Made by a program: the position numbers and the translations under genes. The notes beneath the pieces were generated by a model that saw nothing but the letters and a program-made list of their open reading frames with translations, was not told the origin of the DNA and searched no databases. Shown here in pieces: positions 23,169 to 30,653 of a DNA stretch of 33,532 nucleotides; the first letter of the stretch is position 1, and each line of letters starts with the position of its first letter. The stretch comes from an uncultured Novosphingobium sp. (GTDB taxonomy: Bacteria > Pseudomonadota > Alphaproteobacteria > Sphingomonadales > Sphingomonadaceae), in contig CALKVF010000097.1 of assembly GCA_937996535.1 (NCBI GenBank), positions 1 through 33,532 on the forward strand. Reading direction: 5' to 3'.

Positions 23169-24602
23169 TCAGGCCGTGCCGCCCACGGTCAGCCCTTCGA
23201 CCAGCAAGGTCGGCTGCCCGACCCCGGCCGGCACGCTTTGCCCGCCCTTGCCGCAGATCCCGACCCCTTCATCGAGCGCCATGTCATTGCCGATCCCCTT
23301 GACCCGGGTCAGCACGGTCGGCCCATCGCCGATCAGGGTCGCGCCCTTGATCGGGGCGCCGAGCTTGCCGTTCTCGACCTTGTAGGCCTCGGTGCAGGAG
23401 AACACGAACTTGCCCGAGACGATATCGACCTGCCCGCCGCCAAAGCTCTTGGCGAAGATCCCGTTCTTGATCCGCGAGAGCAGTTCAGCCGGATCGTCGT
23501 TGCCGCCCTGCATGAAGGTGTTGGTCATCCGCGGCATCGGGGCATGGGCATAGCTTTCGCGCCGGCCGTTGCCGGTGGGCGCCACCCCCATCAGCCGGGC
23601 GTTGAGCCGGTCCTGCATATAGCCCTTGAGGATCCCGTCCTCGATCAGCACGGTTTCGCCCGTTGGCGTGCCTTCATCGTCAATCGAGAGCGACCCGCGC
23701 CGCCCCCCGCCGAGCGGCGAGGCCAGCGCGCCATCGTCGATCACGGTCACGCCCGGGGCGCCAACACGTTCGCCGATCCGGCCCGAGAACGCCGAAGTGC
23801 CCTTGCGGTTGAAATCGCCTTCCAGCCCGTGGCCGACCGCTTCGTGCAGCAGCACGCCGGGCCAGCCGGGGCCGAGCAGCACAGTCATTTCACCCGCAGG
23901 TGCGGCCACGCTGTCAAGGTTGCTCAGCGCCTGGGCCAGCGCCTGATCGATCGCGCGGTTCCAGGTTTCGGGTGCGAACAGATCGTCATAGAGCCGCCGT
24001 CCGCCGATCCCGAAGCTGCCGGTTTCGCGCCGCCCGTTCTGTTCAGCAACAATGCTGACGTTGAGCCGCACCAGCGGGCGCACATCATGCCCGACAAAGC
24101 CATCGGCGCGGACAATTTCGACCACCGACCAGCTCGCGGCAAGGCTTGCCGAAACCTGCGCCACGCGCGGGTCGCGCGCGCGGGCGGCGGCATCGATCGT
24201 TTCCAGCAGCTTTACCTTCTGGGCAAACGGCACCAGATCGAGCGGCGAGGCATCGGTATAGAGGTGGCGGTTGCTGCGTTGGGGCGGCGGGGCCGGCTGG
24301 CCCTTGGCCGGATCGAGCAGTTGCAGCGTCTCGCCCGCGCGGCGGATCGCCGCTTCGCTGATTTCGTTGGCATGGGCAAAGCCGGTCATCTCGCCCGACA
24401 GGCCGCGCAGGCCAAAGCCCGCATCGCGCGAATAGTCCGCCGTTTTCAGCCGCCCGTCATCGAACGCGAAGGTCTCGGACGCAATGAACTGGAGATAGAG
24501 TTCGCCATCATCGCAGCGCGCCAGCGTATCACGGGCCAAGGCCTGAGCGGTGGCCGGATCAAGCTGACGGTAAAGAAGCGAACGGGGATCAGGGCTGGTC
24601 AT
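23169..24602 (-). CDS. tldD: Metalloprotease TldD
   Basis: A 477-residue TldD, the catalytic subunit of the TldD-TldE zinc protease that trims unfolded or modified peptides, as in microcin maturation. The zinc-binding motif HEAVGH lies at 253-258, within LLHEAVGHGLEGDFNRKGTSAF. The third ligand Cys is in FSCTEAYKVENGK near the C-terminus. Length is normal. The frame extends 96 bases upstream, but the ATG at 24602 agrees with the family start. The partner tldE (pmbA) is not in the window. The upstream zinc-finger gene ends 38 bases before this start. Confidence 0.95.
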   Translation of the reverse strand: MTSPDPRSLLYRQLDPATAQALARDTLARCDDGELYLQFIASETFAFDDGRLKTADYSRDAGFGLRGLSGEMTGFAHANEISEAAIRRAGETLQLLDPAKGQPAPPPQRSNRHLYTDASPLDLVPFAQKVKLLETIDAAARARDPRVAQVSASLAASWSVVEIVRADGFVGHDVRPLVRLNVSIVAEQNGRRETGSFGIGGRRLYDDLFAPETWNRAIDQALAQALSNLDSVAAPAGEMTVLLGPGWPGVLLHEAVGHGLEGDFNRKGTSAFSGRIGERVGAPGVTVIDDGALASPLGGGRRGSLSIDDEGTPTGETVLIEDGILKGYMQDRLNARLMGVAPTGNGRRESYAHAPMPRMTNTFMQGGNDDPAELLSRIKNGIFAKSFGGGQVDIVSGKFVFSCTEAYKVENGKLGAPIKGATLIGDGPTVLTRVKGIGNDMALDEGVGICGKGGQSVPAGVGQPTLLVEGLTVGGTA

Positions 24603-24640
24603 GCCCCTGATATAGGCGCTCTTGGCGCCAGCGCCAGCGG

Positions 24641-24841
24641 TCAGGCAGCCTTGGCGTTGTCGGCCGGGCCACCCTTGAGCACGAAGCGGCGGTCGCAATA
24701 GCCGCAGTCGGCATAGCCGCGCTCGTCGATCTCAAGCCAGATGCGCGGATGCCCCAGCGCCGCGCCGCCCGGAATATCGGACGCGCCGTCGCAGGAAACG
24801 CGGGTGGAAGCGGCAAGAACGGTTTCGGGCTTAGTGCTCAT
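24641..24841 (-). CDS. Zinc-finger (CHCC-type) protein, NDUFS6-like
   Basis: A 66-residue protein with the ligand pattern Cys17 (VSCDG), His31 (LGHPRIW), Cys46 and Cys49 (DCGYC). This is the CHCC zinc site of the small bacterial homologues of the mitochondrial complex I subunit NDUFS6. Sphingomonads carry this short protein as a stand-alone gene; its bacterial role is not established. The ATG is chosen because it begins the compact domain; the open frame extends a further 96 bases. It lies just upstream of tldD, same strand. Confidence 0.85.
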   Translation of the reverse strand: MSTKPETVLAASTRVSCDGASDIPGGAALGHPRIWLEIDERGYADCGYCDRRFVLKGGPADNAKAA

Positions 24842-24899
24842 GCCGGATCGCCTAGCAGGGCGGCGGGGCAATTTCCAGCCCGCAGGATGCGCGGCCGGC

Positions 24900-25484
24900 T
24901 TACTGATATTGCAGCGTGATCGAAAAACTGCCGACATAGGTGCCCGGCGTCTGGCGCGGTTTGACCCGCAGCGTCGCGCCGACTGGGAACTGGAAAATTC
25001 CGGTGGAGGTGCCGATGCGGAACGACAGCGGCGCGGTGGTCAGCTGCGCGGTGGGCGTGCTGCCGATCACGAAGGTGTCCAGCGTCATGCTGTCACCCCC
25101 GCCGACCCGGTTGAGGCTTGATGTCGCCGCAGAAAGCGCAATGGTCACCGCCTGGTTGAAGCGGCCCTTGCCGGCAAAGCTGGCAGCCTGCGGCGCGATC
25201 CCCGAGGCCAGCCGCGCGCCGCCTGTGGCGCTGCGCGCGCCGGTGGGGGCAACGATCACCGTGCCGGCAGTGGTGCCGGGGATGATTCGCCCGAAGACCA
25301 GATCATCGACCTTGAAGAAGCTCAATTGCGAGACGACCACCGCATCGGCGCTGGCCTGGATCGTGGCGCGTTCCTTGGCCTGCACGGGGAACGCCAACAG
25401 ACACAGCGCGGCGGCCAGCATGGCGGCGCCCGCCTGCCAGCCGCGCCGCATAGCTGCGCCTGAATTGAAAAACCCCCGGTCCAT
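24900..25484 (-). CDS. Secreted DUF4402 protein
   Basis: A 194-residue exported protein. After a short polar start the hydrophobic stretch AAMLAAALCLLAFPVQA forms the signal peptide. The mature part begins with ATIQASADAVVVSQLSFFKV and DDLVFGRIIPG, a beta-rich pattern of DUF4402, a domain often found in fimbria-like or surface proteins of proteobacteria. It ends GSFSITLQYQ, typical of the family. AGGAGGG lies six bases before the ATG, which decides the start against an internal ATG 33 bases downstream. The ABC ATPase gene is divergent. No chaperone or usher gene is nearby. Confidence 0.8.
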   Translation of the reverse strand: MDRGFFNSGAAMRRGWQAGAAMLAAALCLLAFPVQAKERATIQASADAVVVSQLSFFKVDDLVFGRIIPGTTAGTVIVAPTGARSATGGARLASGIAPQAASFAGKGRFNQAVTIALSAATSSLNRVGGGDSMTLDTFVIGSTPTAQLTTAPLSFRIGTSTGIFQFPVGATLRVKPRQTPGTYVGSFSITLQYQ

Positions 25485-25627
25485 TAGCGCCCTCCTAGCC
25501 CGGCAAGCGTATCGCCAAACTGCAAGGGTATGGTTAACGGCGCGGCAAGCATCGGCACCGGAGCGCAGCGGGGACCGGGCGGCGCTGGGGTCTTTACGGC
25601 GGGCCATTCCTGCCGCAAGAGCAGGTC

Positions 25628-26569
25628 ATGGATATGCCTGCTGCCATCTCGATCCGCGATCTCGTCAAGCGTTATGCCCCTGCCGGCCAGGGCGAAGGCA
25701 AACTGGCCCTCGGCGGGGTCAGCTTCGATGTGCCGCAGGGCCAGATCTTCGGCCTGCTCGGCCCCAATGGCGCGGGCAAATCGACCCTGATCAACATCCT
25801 GGCAGGGCTGGTGATGAAGACCAGCGGCAGCGCCAACATCTGGGGCTTCGACATCGATGCCGACAGCCGCAACGCCAAGCGTTCGATCGGCATCGTCCCG
25901 CAGGAAATCGTGTTCGATCCGTTCTTCACTCCGTTTGAAGTGCTGGAAAACCAGGCCGGGCTCTATGGCGTGCCCAAGGCCGCGCGGCGCAGTCTTGAAC
26001 TGCTGGCCGAAGTCCACCTCTCGGACAAGGCCCACGCCTATGCCCGCACGCTGTCGGGCGGCATGAAGCGCCGCCTGCTGATCGCCAAGGCGCTGGTCCA
26101 CCAGCCGCCGGTGATCGTGCTCGACGAACCGACCGCCGGGGTCGATGTCGAACTGCGCCGCCAGCTGTGGGAACTGGTCAGCGAACTCAACGCCGGCGGG
26201 GTCACCGTGGTGCTCACCACCCATTATCTCGAAGAAGCCGAACAGCTGTGCGACCGGATCGCGATCATCAATCACGGCCAGCTGATCGCCAACAAGCCGA
26301 CCCGCGAACTGGTGGAAATGGCGCGCGAGAAAATAGTGGTCCTGACGCTCGATCAGGATGTCGCGGCGCTGCCCGCCCACCCCGCCTTCCTCAAGTGCGA
26401 AAAGACCGGCGAGCGCCGGCTTGAAATCACCTATGACAAGGACCGCACCAATGCCGGCGAAGTGCTGGGCCTGGTCCAGAGCCAGGGGCTGGCGATCGTC
26501 GATGTCACCACCCGCGAAGCCGATCTTGAGGACGTGTTCGTCAGCCTGACCAGCAAGGCGGCGGCGTGA
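25628..26569 (+). CDS. ABC transporter ATP-binding protein (YadG-like)
   Basis: A 313-residue ABC ATPase of the ABC-2 exporter type. Walker A GPNGAGKST is at 45-53, the Q-loop Gln92 is in GIVPQEIVF, the signature LSGGM is at 142-146, Walker B VIVLDEP is at 162-168, and the switch His199 is in TTHYLEEAEQ. A C-terminal extension of about 90 residues follows, as in YadG/CcmA-like proteins. The membrane permease that usually follows (YadH type) is missing: nadB begins within the stop codon (GTGA). The protein needs a permease encoded elsewhere. Substrate is unknown. Confidence 0.92.
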   Translation: MDMPAAISIRDLVKRYAPAGQGEGKLALGGVSFDVPQGQIFGLLGPNGAGKSTLINILAGLVMKTSGSANIWGFDIDADSRNAKRSIGIVPQEIVFDPFFTPFEVLENQAGLYGVPKAARRSLELLAEVHLSDKAHAYARTLSGGMKRRLLIAKALVHQPPVIVLDEPTAGVDVELRRQLWELVSELNAGGVTVVLTTHYLEEAEQLCDRIAIINHGQLIANKPTRELVEMAREKIVVLTLDQDVAALPAHPAFLKCEKTGERRLEITYDKDRTNAGEVLGLVQSQGLAIVDVTTREADLEDVFVSLTSKAAA

Positions 26570-28140
26570 CCCACGATGTCATCGTCGTCGGCTCTGGCGC
26601 GGCGGGGCTGACTGCGGCGCTGGGACTGGCCGAACGGCTCAAGGTGCTGGTGCTGGCCAAGGGTGACCTGACCGGCGGATCGACCGCCTGGGCGCAGGGC
26701 GGGATCGCCGCCGTGCTCGACGCGGGCGACACCTTCGAAGACCATATCCGCGATACCATGATCGCCGGGGCTGGGCTCAACCGGACCGAGACGGTCGAAT
26801 ATGTCATCGGCCGCGCGCCGCACGCGATCGACCGGCTGGTGGAACTGGGCGTGCCCTTCAACACCGAAGGCGAACACCTCCACCTCACCCGCGAGGGCGG
26901 CCATTCGCACCGCCGCATCGTCCATGTCGCCGACGCGACCGGCTGGGCGGTGCAATCGGCCCTGCTCAAGGCCGCGCAGGATCATCCCAACATCACCCTG
27001 CTGCCCGGCCGGGCCTGCATCGACCTGATCACCGGCCGCCACGAGGAACGCTATTCGGGCTCGGGCCGGGTCTGGGGCGTCTATGCGCTCGACGAGGCCA
27101 CCGGCAAGGTTGAGGCCCACACCGCCCGCGCCACCGTGCTGGCGAGCGGGGGAGCGGGCCGCGTCTACCAGTTCTCGACCGCGCCGCGCGGGGCCACCGG
27201 CGATGGCATCGCCATGGCCTGGCGCGCGGGCGCGCGGGTCGGCAACATGGAAATGATGCAGTTCCACCCGACCTGCCTCTACAACCTTGAGGTCAAGAAT
27301 TTCCTGATCACCGAGGCCGTGCGCGGCGAAGGCGGGCGGCTGATCAATCCCAAGTCCGGCCGGCGCTTCATGGCCGACTATGACGAGCGGCTCGAGCTGG
27401 CCCCGCGCGATGTCGTGGCCCGCGCGATCGACTCCGAAATCAAGCGCGACGGGCTCGATTTCGTCCACCTCGACATCAGCCACATGCCCGCCGAATTCGT
27501 GCGCGAGCATTTCCCCAACATCCACGAAAAGCTGCTCGGGCTGGGTATCGACATGACCCGCCAGCCGATCCCCGTGGTGCCCGCGCAGCATTACACCTGC
27601 GGCGGGATCGTGATCGACCTTGCCGGACGCACCGACCTGCCCGGGCTCTATGCGGCGGGCGAATGCACCGAAAGCGGGCTGCACGGCGCCAACCGCCTCG
27701 CCTCGAACTCGCTGCTCGAATGCTTCGTGTTCGGCGAAGCCGCCGCAGCCGACATCCTCGCGCGGTGGGACAGCTTCGATGCGCCCCCGCCGGTCCGCCC
27801 GTGGGATGAAAGCCGGGTCACCGATTCCGACGAGGAAGTGGTGATCAAGCAGAACTGGACCGAGATCCGCCGCTTCATGTGGAACTATGTCGGGATCGTG
27901 CGCACCACCAAGCGGCTCGAGCGCGCCGCCCACCGGATCAAGCTGCTCACCGATGAGGTCGGCGACTATTACGGCCACTTCCGCGTTTCGACCGACCTGA
28001 TCGAACTCAGAAACCTGCTGCAATGCGCCGAACTGATCGTGCGCTCGGCACTGGCGCGGCACGAAAGCCGGGGGCTGCACTACACGCTGGATTACCCCCG
28101 CGCCCTGGCCGAAGCCCGCGACACCGTGCTGGTGCCCTGA
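26566..28140 (+). CDS. nadB: L-aspartate oxidase
   Basis: NadB oxidises aspartate to iminoaspartate, the first step of de novo NAD synthesis, with FAD. The 524-residue protein has the N-terminal dinucleotide motif GSGAAG at 9-14. GGSTAWAQGGIAAVL, HYTCGGI and the C-terminal active-site stretch SGLHGANRLASNSLLECFVFG follow, which distinguish it from fumarate reductase flavoproteins. The start is a GTG overlapping the ABC ATPase stop (GTGA), so expression is coupled to that gene. nadA and nadC, often adjacent, are not seen. The pnuC-kinase pair at 12.7-13.8 kb is the salvage counterpart. Confidence 0.95.
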   Translation: MTHDVIVVGSGAAGLTAALGLAERLKVLVLAKGDLTGGSTAWAQGGIAAVLDAGDTFEDHIRDTMIAGAGLNRTETVEYVIGRAPHAIDRLVELGVPFNTEGEHLHLTREGGHSHRRIVHVADATGWAVQSALLKAAQDHPNITLLPGRACIDLITGRHEERYSGSGRVWGVYALDEATGKVEAHTARATVLASGGAGRVYQFSTAPRGATGDGIAMAWRAGARVGNMEMMQFHPTCLYNLEVKNFLITEAVRGEGGRLINPKSGRRFMADYDERLELAPRDVVARAIDSEIKRDGLDFVHLDISHMPAEFVREHFPNIHEKLLGLGIDMTRQPIPVVPAQHYTCGGIVIDLAGRTDLPGLYAAGECTESGLHGANRLASNSLLECFVFGEAAAADILARWDSFDAPPPVRPWDESRVTDSDEEVVIKQNWTEIRRFMWNYVGIVRTTKRLERAAHRIKLLTDEVGDYYGHFRVSTDLIELRNLLQCAELIVRSALARHESRGLHYTLDYPRALAEARDTVLVP

Positions 28141-28224
28141 GCGGCTGCCCGCCAATCAGCGGTTGCGCATCGATCGCCGCCGGGTAAGCTTTGCCGCGAA
28201 CACCCGATCGGAGAGAGACAGCAC

Positions 28225-29103
28225 ATGGCCCAGGTCGCCGCCAATGGCATTACCCTTGAAGTCGAACGCTACGGCGATGAAAGCGCGCCCCCGCTGCTGC
28301 TGATCATGGGGCTGGGCGCGCAGCTGACGCTGTGGCCGATCGAACTGGTCGAGGCGCTGGTGGCGCGCGGCTATCACGTGATCCGCTTCGACAATCGCGA
28401 CATTGGCCTCAGCCACAAGTTCGACGCTGCCGGCGTGCCCGAAATCCCCGCGATCATCGGCGCGATGATGACCGGGCAGGTGCCCGCCGTGCCCTATACG
28501 CTGACCGACATGGCCGCCGATGCCGCCGCCCTGCTCGATGCGCTGGGGATCGACAGCGCGCACGTGGTAGGCGGATCGATGGGCGGGATGATCGCCCAGC
28601 TGGTCGCCGCTGGCCATCCGGCCAAGGTCCGCAGCCTGACCTCGATCTTCTCGACCACCGGCAACCCCGAACTGCCCCCGGCGCGGCCCGAGGCGATGGC
28701 CGCGCTGCTGGGCCGGCCCGCCGATGGCGATCTGGAAACGTTGATCAGCTTCGGCATCCAGACCGCGCGGGCAATCGGCAGCCCGGGCTATCCCGCCCCC
28801 GAGGCCCGGCTACGCGCCAATATGGAACGCGACATCAAGCGCAGCTTCTATCCCGCGGGCCTTGCCCGGCAGTTCGCCGCGATCGTCGCCGATGGCGACC
28901 GGCGCGAGCGGCTGAAGCAGGTCAGCGCGCCGACCCTGGTGATCCACGGCGAGGACGATCCGCTGGTCCCGGTCGACGGCGGGCGCGACACCGCCGCCAC
29001 GATTGCCGGCGCCAAGCTCCATACCATCCCCGGGATGGGCCACGACCTGCCGCTCGAACTGATCGAGGACATCGCCGACGCGATCGCCGCGCACGCCCGC
29101 TAA
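28225..29103 (+). CDS. Alpha/beta hydrolase
   Basis: A 292-residue alpha/beta hydrolase. The oxyanion-hole segment is LLLIMGLGAQL, the nucleophile elbow GGSMGG puts Ser at 118, the acidic residue lies in IHGEDDPLVP, and the catalytic His in IPGMGHDLP. FDNRDIGLSHKFD is typical of a subgroup that includes proline-iminopeptidase-like and aclacinomycin-methylesterase-like enzymes, so esterase activity is likely but the substrate is unknown. GGAGAGA lies eight bases before the ATG. A weak promoter (TTGCGC-16-TAAGCT) lies in the 84-base gap after nadB. Confidence 0.85.
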   Translation: MAQVAANGITLEVERYGDESAPPLLLIMGLGAQLTLWPIELVEALVARGYHVIRFDNRDIGLSHKFDAAGVPEIPAIIGAMMTGQVPAVPYTLTDMAADAAALLDALGIDSAHVVGGSMGGMIAQLVAAGHPAKVRSLTSIFSTTGNPELPPARPEAMAALLGRPADGDLETLISFGIQTARAIGSPGYPAPEARLRANMERDIKRSFYPAGLARQFAAIVADGDRRERLKQVSAPTLVIHGEDDPLVPVDGGRDTAATIAGAKLHTIPGMGHDLPLELIEDIADAIAAHAR

Positions 29104-29131
29104 GGGGCCGCGCGGCGATCACGCCTCTGGC

Positions 29132-29710
29132 TTAATCGCCGCCAGCCTCGGCATCGGCATGGCGCAGGTCGGCACGCGCCTGCTTGCGCGCGGTGCTTTC
29201 GGCCAGCTTGGCATCGGCCTTGGGATCAAGCTGGATGATGGCCTTGCCCAGCGGCAGCTTGCTGCCCGTGGTCATCAACTGCTTGAGCGCGTCGAACCCG
29301 CCCGGCAGCGAAAGGTTCCGCGCCACGTGCAGCGCGGACATGCAGTTTCCGAGATTGCCGAAACTGGCGCAGGCCGATTGCAGCCCACCCGCCGGGACAT
29401 CGACCCCGCTTTTTTGCAGCGCATTGCCCAGCGCGGTTACCGCGTGGGGATTGTCCGCCAGCACGCTGCTCGGGCTGTGGGCCATGACCACGCGCTGATC
29501 GCCGTGGTTGCCGCCAAAGCCGCTACCCCACGGCGCATTGACGCTGCCCGCGCCGCGCCCCGGAAAATCGCCGCCAGACATCCCGCCGCCGGGAAAGCCG
29601 CCCGGAGGACCGCCGCCCACGCCGGCGGGCGGGGCCGCCAGCACGGGGGTTGAGGAAATCAGCAGCGCGGCGAGCGCTGCCGAGATTGCGGGGCCAAAGG
29701 TTCGTTGCAT
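29132..29710 (-). CDS. Secreted glycine-rich protein of unknown function
   Basis: A 192-residue protein. A signal peptide (MQRTFGPAISAALAALLISSTPVLA) is followed by a Gly/Pro-rich segment (about residues 28-70, repeats such as GGGPPGGFPGGG). A more regular helical part follows, with two Cys (SACASF and NCMSAL) that could pair. The tail is charged and Lys/Arg/Ala-rich. The domain order (flexible linker, then a small helical domain) suggests a periplasmic or surface-attached protein. I do not recognise a family. Three dyad sequences lie upstream (29728-29795). It converges on the hydrolase gene with 28 bases between. Confidence 0.68.
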   Translation of the reverse strand: MQRTFGPAISAALAALLISSTPVLAAPPAGVGGGPPGGFPGGGMSGGDFPGRGAGSVNAPWGSGFGGNHGDQRVVMAHSPSSVLADNPHAVTALGNALQKSGVDVPAGGLQSACASFGNLGNCMSALHVARNLSLPGGFDALKQLMTTGSKLPLGKAIIQLDPKADAKLAESTARKQARADLRHADAEAGGD

Positions 29711-29727
29711 GATGCCATGCTCCTATG

Positions 29728-29742
29728 CTTGCGTATCGCAAG
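29728..29742. promoter_or_regulatory. Inverted repeat upstream of the glycine-rich gene, first of three
   Basis: CTTGCG-TAT-CGCAAG, a perfect dyad 18 bases before the start codon of the glycine-rich protein gene. It could be an operator or an RNA hairpin in the leader. Confidence 0.45.
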
Positions 29743-29743
29743 G

Positions 29744-29761
29744 TGGTGCGACCACGCACCA
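29744..29761. promoter_or_regulatory. Inverted repeat upstream of the glycine-rich gene, second of three
   Basis: TGGTGCG-ACCA-CGCACCA, a perfect 7-bp dyad directly adjoining the first one. If transcribed it would make a stable hairpin. Confidence 0.45.
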
Positions 29762-29774
29762 GGAATATGGCGGC

Positions 29775-29795
29775 GTTCAGGAATCATCCCTGAAC
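29775..29795. promoter_or_regulatory. Inverted repeat upstream of the glycine-rich gene, third of three
   Basis: GTTCAGG-AATCATC-CCTGAAC, a perfect 7-bp dyad with a seven-base spacer, 51 bases after the GlsB-type stop codon. It may be a terminator-like hairpin for that gene (no T-run) or an operator. Confidence 0.45.
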
Positions 29796-29846
29796 GGTCA
29801 TGCCCGCGGCCAGCAGCCTACCGCATTTGCGCCACGCGGCGTCCGA

Positions 29847-30089
29847 TCAGAACAGGTGCCGGCCCAGGAAGATCAGCACCATCGCACCGACGATCGAGGC
29901 CAACAGCCCGCCACGATTCAGTTCAGGGCCATAGCGCCCGCCCCCGGCCACGAAGCCGGCCAGCAGCGAACCGCCGATCCCGAGCAGCACGGTCATCCCC
30001 AGCCCCATCGGCACCGGACCCGGATAGAAGAACTGGGCAGCCCAACCGATCAGCAGGCCGCTAACGATAGCTCCAATCAGATTCATCAT
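29847..30089 (-). CDS. GlsB/YeaQ/YmgE-family membrane protein
   Basis: An 80-residue protein with three hydrophobic segments, the normal build of the transglycosylase-associated (GlsB/YeaQ/YmgE) family, which in other bacteria is linked to envelope stress. MMNLIGAIVSGLLIGWAAQFF, LGMTVLLGIGGSLLAGFV and LLASIVGAMVLIFLGRHLF match the Gly-rich helices expected. The frame extends upstream, but the start is fixed by the family length and by GGAG ten bases before the ATG. A second ATG follows immediately. The ribosome-binding site lies in the dyad at 30100-30117. Confidence 0.88.
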   Translation of the reverse strand: MMNLIGAIVSGLLIGWAAQFFYPGPVPMGLGMTVLLGIGGSLLAGFVAGGGRYGPELNRGGLLASIVGAMVLIFLGRHLF

Positions 30090-30099
30090 GGCGTCATAA

Positions 30100-30117
30100 C
30101 TCCGTGTGAATACGGAG
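30100..30117 (-). other. Hairpin covering the GlsB-gene ribosome-binding site
   Basis: On the minus strand CTCCGT-ATTCAC-ACGGAG is a perfect 6-bp dyad. Its 3' arm contains the GGAG ribosome-binding site. It begins near the predicted transcription start, so it could be an operator instead of an RNA structure. Confidence 0.5.
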
Positions 30118-30121
30118 GTGC

Positions 30122-30149
30122 AGCCTAGCGTGTCGGCGCAATTGGGCAA
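30122..30149 (-). promoter_or_regulatory. Candidate promoter of the GlsB-type gene
   Basis: On the minus strand, -35 TTGCCC (30144-30149) and -10 TAGGCT (30122-30127) are 16 bases apart, about 33 bases before the start codon. I looked for a GGAAC/CGTT general-stress promoter and found only a GGAAC without the second element. Confidence 0.45.
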
Positions 30150-30379
30150 GCGTCCGTCAGGAAAGAACCGGGGCCCGTTCCGGCAACAAAATTGCCCCTT
30201 CCGATTCTATCCATGTCAACGCCTTCAAGGCGCTGTCCCCGGCCAAAAATTTTTTCACAGATTCACTTTGACTCTTGCGCTGGGCAACAGTGGCGGAATT
30301 GCCGCGCGTCGCCGCCGCGCCCCTGCCCGACCACCCTGCAGAACAAGCCGAAACGGATGGTTACTCCGTATTTACCCTA

Positions 30380-30410
30380 TTGCATCGCAATCGGGTTGAG
30401 GCACTATAGA
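30380..30410 (+). promoter_or_regulatory. Candidate nrdA promoter
   Basis: TTGCAT (30380-30385) and TATAGA (30405-30410) are separated by 19 bases, slightly long. The -10 sits inside the NrdR box, so bound NrdR would block it. Confidence 0.45.
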
Positions 30411-30416
30411 TAGTGG
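30401..30416. promoter_or_regulatory. NrdR box at the nrdA promoter
   Basis: GCACTATAGATAGTGG contains the perfect dyad CACTAT-AG-ATAGTG and agrees closely with the NrdR consensus acaCwAtATaTwGtgt. NrdR is the nucleotide-sensing repressor of ribonucleotide reductase genes. A degenerate second box may lie at 30370-30385 (right half CCTATTGCAT), 31 bases upstream start to start, which is the usual spacing for tandem boxes. Confidence 0.8.
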
Positions 30417-30653
30417 TCCGGCACACGGGGGCACCTCAAGACCTAGATTTCGCAGCCAGCAGCGCCAAGCGCGCGGCAGAGGCGGATTCGGGCCTGATGC
30501 AAGCCCCGGATGATACCGGGCTGGGGACGGCATGGGGATAAGTTTTCCTCGTTCGGGCCCGGCCGTTTGATAGGATGGAGCCTTGGCCCGCCGATTCGAA
30601 CGGAAGCGGAACATCAAGGGTCCGCACAACAGGTCTGAACGACGGGGGCGCAA

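Larger units (their letters stand above)
30090..30653. other. Long intergenic region between the GlsB-type gene and nrdA
   Basis: This is the only gap over 300 bases. Its left part holds the GlsB-gene promoter and hairpin. The middle has an AT-rich tract (AAAAATTTTTT, about 30244-30254) and a small CGCCTT-C-AAGGCG dyad (30220-30232). The right part holds the NrdR box and promoter, then a leader of about 235 bases before nrdA. The leader contains a hairpin (CCCGG/CCGGG around ATGATA, near 30509-30522) and a second promoter-like pair (TTCCTC-17-TGATAG, near 30546-30574). I see no tRNA, small ORF or riboswitch signature in it. Confidence 0.6.

Noticed and set aside
21340..24701. Long plus-strand open frames opposite the P450 and tldD genes
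   Set aside because: Both are shadows of well-recognised minus-strand genes.
26431..28155. A 574-codon open frame opposite nadB
   Set aside because: Same GC-bias shadow effect; nadB motifs on the plus strand are unambiguous.
30240..30260. AT-rich AAAAATTTTTT tract considered as part of an origin or DnaA region
   Set aside because: No DnaA-box cluster or partition gene is present; it is a short AT patch in an intergenic region.
30575..30615. TTCGAAT loop resembling a tRNA T-arm on the minus strand
   Set aside because: Only three base pairs flank the loop and there is no matching acceptor, anticodon or D arm.
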